DNA from: Flavobacteriaceae bacterium UBA3611
GTDB lineage: Bacteria > Bacteroidota > Bacteroidia > Flavobacteriales > Flavobacteriaceae
Direction of reading: 5' to 3'
Length of the DNA: 64,000 nucleotides
NCBI GenBank assembly: GCA_002375495.1
Contig: DFLU01000012.1
Location: 438,269-502,268 of the forward strand
Position 1 is the stretch's first letter; each line of letters begins with the position of its first letter. Of the stretch, positions 8,464 to 18,036 are shown in pieces. The translations under genes were made by a program, and so were the position numbers. The notes beneath the pieces are model-generated. The model was given only the letters and a program-made list of their open reading frames with translations. It did not search any database and was not told where the DNA came from.

Positions 8464-9438
8464 TTACTTTCCAAATAATTCTAAAAGTTCATACAATTCA
8501 TTATCTACTTGATGTTGCTTGACCACCACTTCAAAAGGGGTTAGATGCAATTGATTATTTAAGACTCCTACCATTACATTTTTTTTACCTTGTAAAAGTG
8601 TTTTCACAGCCGCCACTCCAAGTCTAATGCCTAACATTCTATCTAAAGCTGACGGATTTCCACCTCGCTGGACGTGCCCAAGCTTCGTAATCCGTAAATC
8701 GACATTGGGATTGACTTCCTTTATTTTTGATGAAACAAGCTCGGCACCTAATTCATCGCCTTCTGAAACCACGACAAGGAAAGCATCTTCGCTATCGTAA
8801 TTCTTAACCTTGTCCAATAGATAAATAAAGTCCTTTCCACTCTCGGGAATAAGGATGGAATCGGCACCTACCATTAACCCGGAATGAATAGCAATGTAGC
8901 CTGAATCCCTTCCCATTACTTCAACAATAAATACACGGTTGTGAGATTCGGCAGTATCTTTTATTTTATCAATATTTTCAATGGCAGTGTTTACAGCCGA
9001 ATCAAAACCAAGGGTGTAATCAGTACCAAAAATATCGTTGTCTATAGTGCCAGGAATGCCTATAAACGGAATGTCGCATATTTCTGAAAAAGCTAATAGC
9101 CCTTTAAAAGTACCATCACCACCAATAGCAATTAAAGCATCTATGTTATTTGCTTTTAAAGTTTGCAATGCTTTTTTACGACCCTCTAATTCCAGAAATC
9201 GTTTGCTTCGTGCTGTTTTTAGAATAGTGCCACCTATTTGGGTTATTTTTTTTAGTTCGTGAGATTTTAATGGTATCAAATCACCATCTATCAACCCTTC
9301 ATACCCTTTTCGAAAACCACTTATTTTTATGCCTTTTGCTTCAGCGGATTTGGCAATGGCGTATAGTGCAGCATTCATCCCAGGGCTATCGCCTCCAGAT
9401 GTGAATACGCCTATATGTTTAATTTTATTCGTGCTCAT
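8464..9438 (-). CDS. pfkA: ATP-dependent 6-phosphofructokinase
   Basis: 324 aa, normal for bacterial PfkA. It phosphorylates fructose 6-phosphate to fructose 1,6-bisphosphate in the cytoplasm. GGDSPGMN at 15-22, GGDGT at 106-110, TIDND at 131-135 (Asp133 is the likely base) and GHVQRGG near residue 250 are present. Gly109 and Gly130 are the residues typical of ATP-using rather than PPi-using enzymes. The start overlaps the upstream hydrolase end by 14 bp. Together with the class I aldolase and type II GAPDH it forms a compact upper-glycolysis module. Confidence 0.93.
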   Translation of the reverse strand: MSTNKIKHIGVFTSGGDSPGMNAALYAIAKSAEAKGIKISGFRKGYEGLIDGDLIPLKSHELKKITQIGGTILKTARSKRFLELEGRKKALQTLKANNIDALIAIGGDGTFKGLLAFSEICDIPFIGIPGTIDNDIFGTDYTLGFDSAVNTAIENIDKIKDTAESHNRVFIVEVMGRDSGYIAIHSGLMVGADSILIPESGKDFIYLLDKVKNYDSEDAFLVVVSEGDELGAELVSSKIKEVNPNVDLRITKLGHVQRGGNPSALDRMLGIRLGVAAVKTLLQGKKNVMVGVLNNQLHLTPFEVVVKQHQVDNELYELLELFGK

Positions 9439-10345
9439 TGGGTATGGTTTTTTTTAACTTTTTTTCAGAAATAGTAAAATCTTGAATTGTGTCCCAAACA
9501 AATTCTGCTTCTTTCAGAAAGAACTGATGGTCTCCTTCAGATGAAGTAATTATTTGTGCGTTTTTAAATTCCCTCGATAATTTTAAGGCATTTTCTAAAG
9601 GTGCAGTAGTGTCTTTTTCTCCGTGAATAAAGAGCACATCTTTATCCTTAATTTTCTTTGTAATCGCATATAAATCTGTTTTTAGGATGACTTCTGTGAG
9701 AGAATAATAATAACTCATCCAATGATGCTTTTTTGCATCTTCATAGACATCATCCGTGAGGTTATCAGGCTTGAATGCACGTGACATAAATATGGGATGA
9801 ATCATACAAATATATTTTGAGAATTTGCTTGTTGAAATCCTATCTACAAAGGAATGAGAAGACATAATTTCTTTAAACTCATCAGCGTTCTTGTAAACAG
9901 GTATGCTTATAAAAATTCCTGCCTTGAACCAAGTTGGTTGCTTTTCCAATATTGCTAATGAAATCATAGCTCCCATAGAATGTCCTGCAATAATGATATT
10001 TCCATCATTGAATCCTTCTTTGTTAAGAATCAATTCAAGGGCCTGCAATTGTATTGAAAGGGAATAATCACTTTGTGGTTTTGGCGAATCACCAAAACCT
10101 AGCAGGTCGACTAAAAGTAGCTTATGCGTAGTTGTAATACTTTCTAAATTGCGTTTCCAATAATGCAATGAGCCTGTTAAACCGTGTAACAAAACAAGTT
10201 TGTTTTCTCCAGAGCCTATTATTTCATAATTCAACAGTGTTTCTTTGGCATCATAAGCTGGTTGCTTACCAATCTTATAATGCTGATAGCTGGCAATAGC
10301 CACAACAGGAAGAATGAACACTATGGATATGAGTAGTAATGTCAT
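9425..10345 (-). CDS. Alpha/beta hydrolase
   Basis: 306 aa. An N-terminal hydrophobic segment (residues 1-18) looks like a membrane anchor or signal. The alpha/beta-hydrolase core shows LLHGLTGSLHYW (oxyanion region), GHSMGA with the nucleophile Ser, HGEKDTTAP with the acid Asp, and a late GDHQF His. The substrate is unknown; the family covers esterases, lipases and dehalogenases. The start overlaps the stop of the dicarboxylate symporter by 4 bp (ATGA) and the stop overlaps pfkA by 14 bp. Confidence 0.85.
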   Translation of the reverse strand: MTLLLISIVFILPVVAIASYQHYKIGKQPAYDAKETLLNYEIIGSGENKLVLLHGLTGSLHYWKRNLESITTTHKLLLVDLLGFGDSPKPQSDYSLSIQLQALELILNKEGFNDGNIIIAGHSMGAMISLAILEKQPTWFKAGIFISIPVYKNADEFKEIMSSHSFVDRISTSKFSKYICMIHPIFMSRAFKPDNLTDDVYEDAKKHHWMSYYYSLTEVILKTDLYAITKKIKDKDVLFIHGEKDTTAPLENALKLSREFKNAQIITSSEGDHQFFLKEAEFVWDTIQDFTISEKKLKKTIPNEHE

Positions 10346-11700
10346 TGTTTTGAAATTGATTTATTATTCGTTTTCTCACTAACCAAGATTGGGGTTTTAC
10401 CATAGATTCTATTGAAGACCATACAGGCAGTTAAATCACCAGTTACATTTACAGCAGTCCTAAACATTCCCAAGAGTCTTTCTACACCAATGATAATGAT
10501 GATGCCTTCAGCAGGTATGCCGACACTTCCCAAAACAGAAGCGAGTATAACCACACCACCTCCTGGAATGGCAGGTGTACCAATGGATGCAGCGACAATA
10601 GTTACAATGACCACTATAATATTGAGTAAACTCATTTCCAGTCCGTAAGCTTGGGCAATAAAAAGAGTTGTAATAGTTTGATATAGTGCAGTACCATCCA
10701 TATTGACGGTCGCCCCTATAGGTATGATAAAATTGCTAATAGTCTTGTCCACTTTTAGTTCTTCTTCGGCGGTTTTTAGAGATAAGGGCATCACAGCGGC
10801 AGAACTTGTGGTTGAAAAGGCTAATAATTGAACGTCCCTTATTTTTTTTAGGAAATGCATAGGGTTTGCTTTTCCAAGAAGCACAATTAGCCCTAAATAG
10901 AAAATTACCAAAAGTAACAGACCGAGCAGGACGACACCAACATAATAGGTGAGACCAGAAAGAGAACTTAAACCAACACTAGAGGTAAGCTGCGCCATAA
11001 GACCGAAAACAGCAATAGGCACTAGAAGCATTGACCATTTTACTACTGTCATACAGACTTCCTGAATGGCACTTAGAAGCAGCTTTACTGGGCGCAGTAA
11101 GGCATTTTCTAGTGATAGCACAGCTACACCAATAATGATTGTGAAAATCACGATACTCAACATTTCACCGCTTACCATTGATGCCAAGGGGTTTTCGGGA
11201 AGCAGGTTTGAGATGGCATCAGGAATTGTTTCAATTCCGAAGGAAAGCTCGGGTTCATCAGTTGAAACTGCCATAATTTCATTATGCTCTTTTAGTGATT
11301 GTTGATGAAGAAAACGACCCGGTCTAAAAATTTGGGATAGTATCGTACCTATGCTAACCGAAACTATTGTTGTGCCCAAAAAATACAGTAGAACACCACC
11401 GCCAAGTTTTCTTAGACTATCCTTATCGTTGCTTACGATTCCTGTGATGATAGAAGCCACAATTAACGGTATCATAATCATTTGAACCAGTTTCAGAAAT
11501 AGTACACCAGGCAATGCCAGCCAATTCCCCGCGATATCTGCGGTTTCTTTAGAAATCCATCCATTTTGTGGGCTTAACAACAAACCAAATCCGACACCTA
11601 AAAACAAGGCAATGATTACCTTAAGCCATAAGCGACTTTCTACCAGTTTGAGAAGGTAGTGGTTAAGTGATTTTAATGATTTTATCTCTGTGTCAAACAT
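10342..11700 (-). CDS. Dicarboxylate/amino acid:cation symporter (DAACS)
   Basis: 452 aa inner-membrane secondary transporter of the GltP/DctA family, taking up glutamate, aspartate or C4-dicarboxylates with Na+ or H+. The hairpin region SFSTTSSAAVMPLSL (serine-rich HP1) and the NMDGTALYQ motif of TM7 with its cation-binding Asn/Asp are clear, as is GTPAIPGGG in HP2. It lies 8 bp after the aldolase gene and overlaps the hydrolase gene by 4 bp. Confidence 0.9.
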   Translation of the reverse strand: MFDTEIKSLKSLNHYLLKLVESRLWLKVIIALFLGVGFGLLLSPQNGWISKETADIAGNWLALPGVLFLKLVQMIMIPLIVASIITGIVSNDKDSLRKLGGGVLLYFLGTTIVSVSIGTILSQIFRPGRFLHQQSLKEHNEIMAVSTDEPELSFGIETIPDAISNLLPENPLASMVSGEMLSIVIFTIIIGVAVLSLENALLRPVKLLLSAIQEVCMTVVKWSMLLVPIAVFGLMAQLTSSVGLSSLSGLTYYVGVVLLGLLLLVIFYLGLIVLLGKANPMHFLKKIRDVQLLAFSTTSSAAVMPLSLKTAEEELKVDKTISNFIIPIGATVNMDGTALYQTITTLFIAQAYGLEMSLLNIIVVIVTIVAASIGTPAIPGGGVVILASVLGSVGIPAEGIIIIIGVERLLGMFRTAVNVTGDLTACMVFNRIYGKTPILVSEKTNNKSISKQ

Positions 11701-11708
11701 TCTGTTGA

Positions 11709-12770
11709 TTATGCTATATTAATTTTATTATCCAGATACACTTCCTGAACGGATTGTAATACTCTCACGCCTTCACCGAAGGGCTTTTGAAATGCTTTTC
11801 TTCCCATTATCAGCCCAGAGCCACCAGCCCTTTTATTGATAACGGCAGTTGTTACAGCTTCGGACACATCTGATTTGCCTTTGGAACCACCACCTGAGCT
11901 AATCAGCCCTATTTTACCCATATAGCAATTGGCAACCTGTAATCGGCAAAGGTCTATGGGATGGTCTGTGGTAAGGGTTTTATACATTTCATCATCATAT
12001 TTTCCAAAACCTATCTCTTTGAAACCAAAATTATTGGTGGGTAATTTTTGTTTGATGATGTCTGCTTGAATAGTAACACCCAAATGGTTTGCCTGCCCAG
12101 TTACATCGGCAGCTGCGTGATAATCTTCCTTGTTGGTTTTAAATGCCTCGTTCCGTGTATAGCACCATAAGATGGTGGCCATTCCCAGATTATGGGCTTC
12201 TTCAAAAGCTTCAGCTATTTCTTTTAGCTGTCTGTTGCTTTCTGCTGAACCGAAATAAATCGTAGCTCCTACGGCAATTGCTCCCATATCCCAAGCGGTT
12301 TTTACATTACCAAAGAGCGTTTGGTCATATTTATTTGGATAGGTGAGTAACTCATTATGGTTAATCTTAACGATAAAAGGGATTTTATGGGCATACTTTC
12401 GAGCGTTCAAGCCCAATACTCCAAACGTAGATGCCACACCATTACAACCGGCCTCAATGGCGAGTTTTATAATATTCTCTGGGTCAAAATAATCAGGGTT
12501 TTTATAGAATGAAAAGGCCGCACTATGCTCGATACCTTGGTCAACAGGCAGAATACTCAAGTAGCCTGTGCCACCAAGATTTCCGTAGTTATACAATTGC
12601 GAAAGGCTTCGCAGTACCTGCGGATTTCTGTTGCTTTGGGTAAATACCTTATCTAGGCTCGTTCTACTTGGGGTTTGCAATTCATCCTTGGTTATTTTTT
12701 CACAAACGTGATTCAAATAGAAGTCTGCTTTTTCCCCTAACAGTTGTGTAATATTTATGTCTATTTTCAT
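11709..12770 (-). CDS. Class I fructose-bisphosphate aldolase (DhnA/FbaB type)
   Basis: 353 aa. It cleaves fructose 1,6-bisphosphate to DHAP and glyceraldehyde 3-phosphate through a Schiff-base lysine, without metal. DQGIEHS near residue 78, GCNGVASTFGVLG, and C-terminal SSGGGSKGKSD and GLIMGRKAFQKP phosphate-binding segments match the DhnA-type (archaeal and some bacterial) class I aldolases and not class II enzymes. It is 11 bp after the type II GAPDH gene, which would use its product. The pairing of class I aldolase with archaeal-type GAPDH is unusual for a flavobacterium. Confidence 0.9.
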   Translation of the reverse strand: MKIDINITQLLGEKADFYLNHVCEKITKDELQTPSRTSLDKVFTQSNRNPQVLRSLSQLYNYGNLGGTGYLSILPVDQGIEHSAAFSFYKNPDYFDPENIIKLAIEAGCNGVASTFGVLGLNARKYAHKIPFIVKINHNELLTYPNKYDQTLFGNVKTAWDMGAIAVGATIYFGSAESNRQLKEIAEAFEEAHNLGMATILWCYTRNEAFKTNKEDYHAAADVTGQANHLGVTIQADIIKQKLPTNNFGFKEIGFGKYDDEMYKTLTTDHPIDLCRLQVANCYMGKIGLISSGGGSKGKSDVSEAVTTAVINKRAGGSGLIMGRKAFQKPFGEGVRVLQSVQEVYLDNKINIA

Positions 12771-12781
12771 TGTATTAATGA

Positions 12782-13795
12782 TTAATGAATTCCTAAACTT
12801 TCATTTGTTTTAGCGATAGATTTGGCACCATCTGTTTCAATTCCTGTAAGTGCTCTAATGGCATCAATAGTTTCGGGTATAACAATTGCTTGGTTGTCTA
12901 CCACATAGGCGTAGAAAAGTTCATCCCCCACTACCTTCAGCATATCTTCCCATAGTGCTACTTCATACATATCGCCCCAAGGTCTTCCCATATCCAAAAA
13001 CATTTCCTTGATAGTGTTGTTAGAAACTAGGCCTTTGTCATATTGAATTAGCTTGATACGACTAGATGTCTTAAAAGCATTCAGCACTTCTTCTTTCGAG
13101 GCTTGTTTTTTTAACTTCACATTCCAATAGTGCATATGGCTTAAAGTTTCTGGAACTTTTACTGCGGCAGTGATGACATCCAAATCTGGGTCAACGCTTT
13201 TAGCATCAGGACCTTGGTGGCTCGGGATGTCTTTTTCAGGAACCATCGTATTCATAATACCACCTAAATGGCTTTCCCAAGGATCTGTTGCTCTTCTTAA
13301 AAGTGTACCTCTAGCATAATCCAATAAATTGGCTCTTTTTAAAGCGGTCAACGTCCTTAAAATAGAAGTGGTGTTGCAGGAAACTACACGTGTAGCATCT
13401 AGATTTAGAGCAGACTGATAATTATTTTCAGCACTAAAGGAATGGCCTGTTGTTTCGTGTTTTTCGCCTCCGTGTAAAATAAATTTGATGTTTTGCTCTT
13501 TATAAATTGCTACATTTTGAGCCGCAATCTTTTTAGGGGTACAGTCCACAACGAGATCTGATTTTTTCAACAGGTCGTGCATATCGCCTTTTACTGAAAT
13601 ACCTTCGGATTTCATTCTGTCTTCTGCTTCTTGAGTTGCTGCGTAGATATCGTACTTTTTTCTCACGGCATTTTGAATGCGCCAATCGCTTATGATATCA
13701 CACACGCCCGAAAGCTTCATATCGTCCTGTAGATTGATGGCATCGGCCACCCTTTTTCCGATGACTCCGTATCCTATAACTGCTATATTTTTCAT
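12782..13795 (-). CDS. Type II (archaeal-type) glyceraldehyde-3-phosphate dehydrogenase
   Basis: 337 aa. Type II GAPDH oxidises glyceraldehyde 3-phosphate to 1,3-bisphosphoglycerate with NAD(P)+. The N-terminal IGYGVIGKRVADAI nucleotide-binding motif (residues 7-20) and VVSCNTTSILR with catalytic Cys140 match the archaeal family rather than bacterial GapA, whose site reads SCTTN. Flavobacteria normally carry type I GapA elsewhere, so this is probably an additional copy acquired by transfer; the origin is inference. It lies 18 bp downstream of an APC permease and 11 bp upstream of the aldolase. Confidence 0.92.
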   Translation of the reverse strand: MKNIAVIGYGVIGKRVADAINLQDDMKLSGVCDIISDWRIQNAVRKKYDIYAATQEAEDRMKSEGISVKGDMHDLLKKSDLVVDCTPKKIAAQNVAIYKEQNIKFILHGGEKHETTGHSFSAENNYQSALNLDATRVVSCNTTSILRTLTALKRANLLDYARGTLLRRATDPWESHLGGIMNTMVPEKDIPSHQGPDAKSVDPDLDVITAAVKVPETLSHMHYWNVKLKKQASKEEVLNAFKTSSRIKLIQYDKGLVSNNTIKEMFLDMGRPWGDMYEVALWEDMLKVVGDELFYAYVVDNQAIVIPETIDAIRALTGIETDGAKSIAKTNESLGIH

Positions 13796-13813
13796 ATAAA
13801 TTGTTTTAATTAA

Positions 13814-15169
13814 TTATGATTTGTTGTTTTTATTATTTGTATTCTCCATTCCCATAGGCATATTGCCATCATCGTCTGTATGCGAAATCATAAAAAAACG
13901 TTCCGCAATGAGAATCAGGATAATTCCAATTGCTGCTACGATGAGCACCATTGGATCATTCAGATATTTTATATATAGAAAGGCTGCTAGTACTGCAATG
14001 TCCATTACAATGGCTATTAACGGAATGATGGGGTTAAATTTTACCTCGTTTTTTAGGTGGCGAAAAAGCCCCCAATGGATAGCGATATCCATAATGAGGT
14101 AGAAAATAGCTCCTATAGAAGCGATTCTTGTTAAATCGAAAAGGGCAGTGAGTAAAATGGCAAGGGAAACCGTGAATATGAGCGCTGGATTTTTAAAATT
14201 ACCTATCCTTTTTAAAGAGGGTACTTGTTTCATATTACTCAACATCCCCAATAAGCGCGATGCCGAAAATACACTGGCGATAACCCCTGAAAAGGTTGCT
14301 ACAATAGCGATTGCTATAGTAAACCATAAGCCCCATTCCCCAAAAACAGGTTCGGCTGCTGCTGCCAAAGCATAATCTTTTGCCTTTATTATTTCAGGAA
14401 TGCTTAAACCGCCTGCAACAGCAAGTGCCAAGGCTACATAAATAAGTGTGCAGATAAGAATAGAAATCACAATGGATCTTCCAAGGTTTTTGTGTGGATT
14501 TTTGATGTCTCCACCTTGATTCGTTATTGTTGTGAACCCTTTATAGGCAAGGATTGATAATGCCAATGCCGCTACAAAGCCGAACCCTTGTGGTAAAGTT
14601 TCGGTATTTTGTGGGATATAGTCTCCTGTAATATCCGCAAATCCGGAAGCTACCAGACCTGCAATCGCAAGTAGTGCAATACCACCTACTTTAATAATTG
14701 CTGTAAAAGTGGCCGTTGCTCCAATTACTTTATTTCCTAGAATATTTATTATATAAGCTGTTACCAAAAGTAGAATACCAAGTATGGATGCATAACCAGC
14801 ATAACTTTCTGGGAATAATCGAAGGGTATAAGCGCCAAAGGTTCCTGCAACCAAACTTTGTGCAACGACCATTGAAACATACATTAGTAAAGAATAGACA
14901 CCGGTTGTCGTTCCAGGTCCATAGGATTTATTGAAAAACTTAACCACACCTCCAGAGGATGGAAAAGCATTTGAGAACTTTACGTAGGAATAAGAGCTGA
15001 AACCCACCACGACAGCTCCCGCAATAAAGGCAATCGGGAACAGATCTCCTACTAACTCCGCTATTTGTCCCATTAGAACAAATATGCCAGCACCAATCAT
15101 TACACCAGTTCCTAAAGATATAGACCCTATTAAGGAAAGCTTATTGTTTTTATCTGTTGTGTCTTTCAT
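13814..15169 (-). CDS. APC family amino acid permease
   Basis: 451 aa with about 12 membrane helices. SLGTGVMIGAGIFVLMGQIAEL at the first helix contains the G-x-G-x-x-x-GAGIF substrate-binding turn of amino acid-polyamine-organocation permeases. FSASRLLGMLSNMKQVP after TM8 is also typical. The C-terminal tail is Asn/Lys-rich and cytoplasmic. Substrate unknown. It is 7 bp after the NDH-2-like gene. With the dicarboxylate symporter it suggests import of amino acids as fuel or osmolytes. Confidence 0.87.
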   Translation of the reverse strand: MKDTTDKNNKLSLIGSISLGTGVMIGAGIFVLMGQIAELVGDLFPIAFIAGAVVVGFSSYSYVKFSNAFPSSGGVVKFFNKSYGPGTTTGVYSLLMYVSMVVAQSLVAGTFGAYTLRLFPESYAGYASILGILLLVTAYIINILGNKVIGATATFTAIIKVGGIALLAIAGLVASGFADITGDYIPQNTETLPQGFGFVAALALSILAYKGFTTITNQGGDIKNPHKNLGRSIVISILICTLIYVALALAVAGGLSIPEIIKAKDYALAAAAEPVFGEWGLWFTIAIAIVATFSGVIASVFSASRLLGMLSNMKQVPSLKRIGNFKNPALIFTVSLAILLTALFDLTRIASIGAIFYLIMDIAIHWGLFRHLKNEVKFNPIIPLIAIVMDIAVLAAFLYIKYLNDPMVLIVAAIGIILILIAERFFMISHTDDDGNMPMGMENTNNKNNKS

Positions 15170-15176
15170 TCGTAAA

Positions 15177-16532
15177 TTATTTCTTTGTGTTATTAACTGA
15201 AGGTTTTGGTTTAAAATTTCTAATAATTAGGCGGTTGCTCTTTTCATATGTGAAATAGCTTACCGCCCAATTAAAACCAACCATCAATCTATTTCTAAAT
15301 CCGCTTATGGATAATAAGTGTACAACTGACCATAATAGCCAAGCGAAATAACCTGCAAATTTAAATTTGCCCAAATCAGCTACTGCTTTACGTTTCCCTA
15401 CTGTAGCTAATGAACCTTTGTCTTTATATTCGAAAGGGTTCACACCCTCATCCTTAATAATTTTCAATAATATATTACCTAAATATTTACCTTGCTGAAT
15501 AGCTGTTTGTGCTACTTGCGGATGCCCTTTTGGCGTTTCTTCTGTAATTACAGCCGCTATGTCGCCTATGGCAAAAATGTTTTTGTAACCTTCTACCATT
15601 AAAAATGAGTCTGTTTTTAAGCGATTGCCCCTAACCACGTGTTTTTCATCAATACCTTTTGGGAACTGTCCTTTAACACCCGCCGTCCAGATTAGGTTTT
15701 TGGCTAAAATGGTTTTTCCACTTTTTGTTGTTACTATTGAGCCGTCATAATCGCTTACCGATTCATTGAATAGTACCTTTACATCCAAGTCCTTCAAATA
15801 TTTCAGAGTTTTTGTAGAGGCTTTTTCAGACATCGTACTTAACAATTCATCAATGGCCTCTATCAAATAAATGTTCATAATGGAAGAAGGATATTCAGGA
15901 TAATCCTTTGGAAGAATGTATTTACAGAACTCAGCCAACGCACCAGCCATTTCTACACCAGCGGGTCCACCGCCAACGATTACAAAATTGGTCAGTGCAT
16001 TACGTTCTTCATCATCACAGGTAATGGCTGCTTGTTCCAAATTTTGCAGCATCATATGACGGATATTTAGAGAATCACGGATGTCTTTCATCCCAAGACT
16101 ATGGGACTCGACATTGTCCATACCAAAAAAATTAGTTGTTGTACCCGTTGCCAATACGAGATAGTCGAAGTGGACTTTTCCTTTGGTAGTTGTTAATGTA
16201 TTTGATGAGGGTTGAATTTCCTCGACTTCCGCCAAGCGGAACACTACATTTTTATATCCCTTAAATTGTTTTCTAAATGGAAACACAATGCTGTCTGGCT
16301 CCAAAGCACTTGTTGCCACTTGATAGAATAAAGGTTGAAATTGATGGAAGTTGTTTTTATCGAACAATACAACTTGTACTTCTTTATGTTTCAATTTTTC
16401 TACCAATGCCAGACCAGCAAAACCACCACCAATGATAACTACGCGAGGTAGGTCAGAATCTGGAAGGCAGATATCATCCGTTACCTTGCAGGCAGATGAC
16501 ATTATTTTCTTATGTTGGTGGCTATCTTTCAT
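15177..16532 (-). CDS. NAD(P)/FAD-dependent oxidoreductase, type II NADH dehydrogenase-like
   Basis: 451 aa. Two dinucleotide-binding motifs are present: GGGFAG at residues 35-40 for FAD and VGGGPAG near 188 for NAD(P)H. GDIAAV near residue 322 is the second FAD contact. The C-terminal 60 residues (AGYFAWLLWSVVHLL) form the amphipathic membrane anchor of NDH-2 enzymes, which pass electrons from NADH to quinone without pumping protons. A non-pumping NADH sink fits the redox theme of the operon. Sulfide:quinone reductase is the main alternative but its cysteine pattern is not evident. Confidence 0.87.
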   Translation of the reverse strand: MKDSHQHKKIMSSACKVTDDICLPDSDLPRVVIIGGGFAGLALVEKLKHKEVQVVLFDKNNFHQFQPLFYQVATSALEPDSIVFPFRKQFKGYKNVVFRLAEVEEIQPSSNTLTTTKGKVHFDYLVLATGTTTNFFGMDNVESHSLGMKDIRDSLNIRHMMLQNLEQAAITCDDEERNALTNFVIVGGGPAGVEMAGALAEFCKYILPKDYPEYPSSIMNIYLIEAIDELLSTMSEKASTKTLKYLKDLDVKVLFNESVSDYDGSIVTTKSGKTILAKNLIWTAGVKGQFPKGIDEKHVVRGNRLKTDSFLMVEGYKNIFAIGDIAAVITEETPKGHPQVAQTAIQQGKYLGNILLKIIKDEGVNPFEYKDKGSLATVGKRKAVADLGKFKFAGYFAWLLWSVVHLLSISGFRNRLMVGFNWAVSYFTYEKSNRLIIRNFKPKPSVNNTKK

Positions 16533-16554
16533 TTGTTAGTTGTTCATATTTCAT

Positions 16555-17016
16555 TCACCCTTCATCTTTACCTCTTGCAATAAGTACCGAGCACTTGGCG
16601 TGGGTGGCTAAATATTGGGAAACAGAGCCTAAAAGTAAGCGCGACAACGCACCTTGACCTTGAGAGCCCACTACGATTAAATCTGCTTTCCAATCCTCGG
16701 CTTTTTCGAGGATGGCACTTTTGGGTAGTCCGCTCACAACGATAGTAGTTATGTTAAGAGCTTCGTTTTTGCTCTTTAGAACATCGCTGGCTTCCGAAAC
16801 AATTTTATTACCTATTGTTTTAGCACCACTTATGAAATCTTCGTAGTAGTTGTTCAAGCTTCCACCTGTGGCCATTAATTCTGGGCCAATCATAGTGGGA
16901 AACTCATATACATTTATAATGCAGATTTCAGCATATGATGGTAATATCATTTTATTGATTTCATCTACAGCAGCTTTGCTAAAGTCTGAACCGTCTACTG
17001 CCAATAGTATTTTCAT
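16555..17016 (-). CDS. Universal stress protein (single UspA domain)
   Basis: 153 aa. MKILLAVDGSDFS is the typical first strand and loop, and VVGSQGQGALSRLLLGS carries the full G-2x-G-9x-G-S ATP-binding signature near the C-terminus. Cytoplasmic. It sits 22 bp upstream of the NDH-2-like gene and 12 bp after the lycopene-cyclase-like gene. It is distinct from the tandem-domain Usp lower in the operon. Confidence 0.9.
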   Translation of the reverse strand: MKILLAVDGSDFSKAAVDEINKMILPSYAEICIINVYEFPTMIGPELMATGGSLNNYYEDFISGAKTIGNKIVSEASDVLKSKNEALNITTIVVSGLPKSAILEKAEDWKADLIVVGSQGQGALSRLLLGSVSQYLATHAKCSVLIARGKDEG

Positions 17017-17028
17017 AATTCGAATGTT

Positions 17029-17739
17029 TTAGTTGGTTAAAATTCCTTTCGGTTTTATAAGTTTTCTCCAATACAAGTGTTCATATAATCCAGACCAGTA
17101 CATTCCAAAAGTGAAGGCGAACAGTAGTTCTTCTATGGGTACACCCAAGAAAAGAATATGGGTCAGGTTGTCAAGATTCCAGTACAGCTCCACATATTGA
17201 GGATAAAACGGAAGGATACTTCCGAAATAAATGAAGTACAGTACTGTAAACAAGATTCCTCCGACCCAAATCTTCTTATTTAAATCTGGACGGCAATAGA
17301 GTGTTGCCAAACCACCTATGAACAAAGCGATAATCCCACAATAAATGTGGTTGAGCGATGTAAATAGGGCAAGTATAAAAAAGACCAGCGCAGGCACAAA
17401 AAGTATATAAATATGTAGCTTATGTCGTTGGTGTCCACGCTCGCTCTGTGGTATTTCAACGAGGCTTCGCTTAAAAGTAAGGTTATAGAGTACCGTGCCA
17501 ATCCCGCCAATAGCAAAAGAAAAGATAAGGCTTTCTATATCAAAACCTGTTTTTATAGCCAAATTGAACAGCGAAGGTGGAAACCAATATTCTGGAACAA
17601 ACAAAGGTTCAGTTAAACCAAAAGGCATTGTTATAAGGCTCATTTTGAGCATCTCTTTTCTTGATTCTTTTCTCAATAGATAGATGATTGCCCAAAGCGC
17701 AAGAATTATAAGTGACCATATGAACCAGACGTATTGCAT
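17029..17739 (-). CDS. Lycopene cyclase domain-containing membrane protein
   Basis: 236 aa, about 7 membrane helices. The TEPLFVPEYWFP segment (43-54), IESLIFSFAIGGI (68-80) and PIEELLFAF (201-209) resemble CrtYc/CrtYd heterodimeric lycopene cyclases, where a P-x-E-E motif is essential. Two such domains appear fused in one chain, as in fungal and some bacterial cyclases. No phytoene synthase, desaturase or opsin gene is near, so a carotenoid role is uncertain. It is embedded between small metal proteins and a Usp, so it may have another lipid- or redox-related task. Confidence 0.72.
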   Translation of the reverse strand: MQYVWFIWSLIILALWAIIYLLRKESRKEMLKMSLITMPFGLTEPLFVPEYWFPPSLFNLAIKTGFDIESLIFSFAIGGIGTVLYNLTFKRSLVEIPQSERGHQRHKLHIYILFVPALVFFILALFTSLNHIYCGIIALFIGGLATLYCRPDLNKKIWVGGILFTVLYFIYFGSILPFYPQYVELYWNLDNLTHILFLGVPIEELLFAFTFGMYWSGLYEHLYWRKLIKPKGILTN

Positions 17740-17744
17740 AAACC

Positions 17745-18020
17745 TTACTGTTTTTTTATTTGAGCGTTATAAAAAGCAGCGATACAGGCACCGATTAGCC
17801 ATCCCAAAATAAATGTTTGTACTATTCCTAATCCTGCTTCCCATAAGGGTACATCCATCCTAATAATGCTCGTGGTGTCTAAACCGTGCAATAGGCTGTT
17901 GAAAAAATCTATAGTGGCTTCTCGGCCTGCTGTTGCCATTACAATCATACAGCCCAAGTAAATTAACGCTCCGGTAAGCCCGAATGCGAATCCTAATTTC
18001 TTTACGTTTAATCGATACAT
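17745..18020 (-). CDS. DUF5676 family membrane protein
   Basis: 91 aa with two membrane helices (about residues 9-28 and 61-84) around a short loop. The pattern matches small DUF5676 proteins, which are often found beside copper and heavy-metal genes. No catalytic residues are visible and the function is unknown. It starts 16 bp after the SHOCT protein and ends 5 bp before the lycopene-cyclase-like gene, in the same operon. Confidence 0.75.
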   Translation of the reverse strand: MYRLNVKKLGFAFGLTGALIYLGCMIVMATAGREATIDFFNSLLHGLDTTSIIRMDVPLWEAGLGIVQTFILGWLIGACIAAFYNAQIKKQ

Positions 18021-18036
18021 AATTTTTAGTTTTAAT

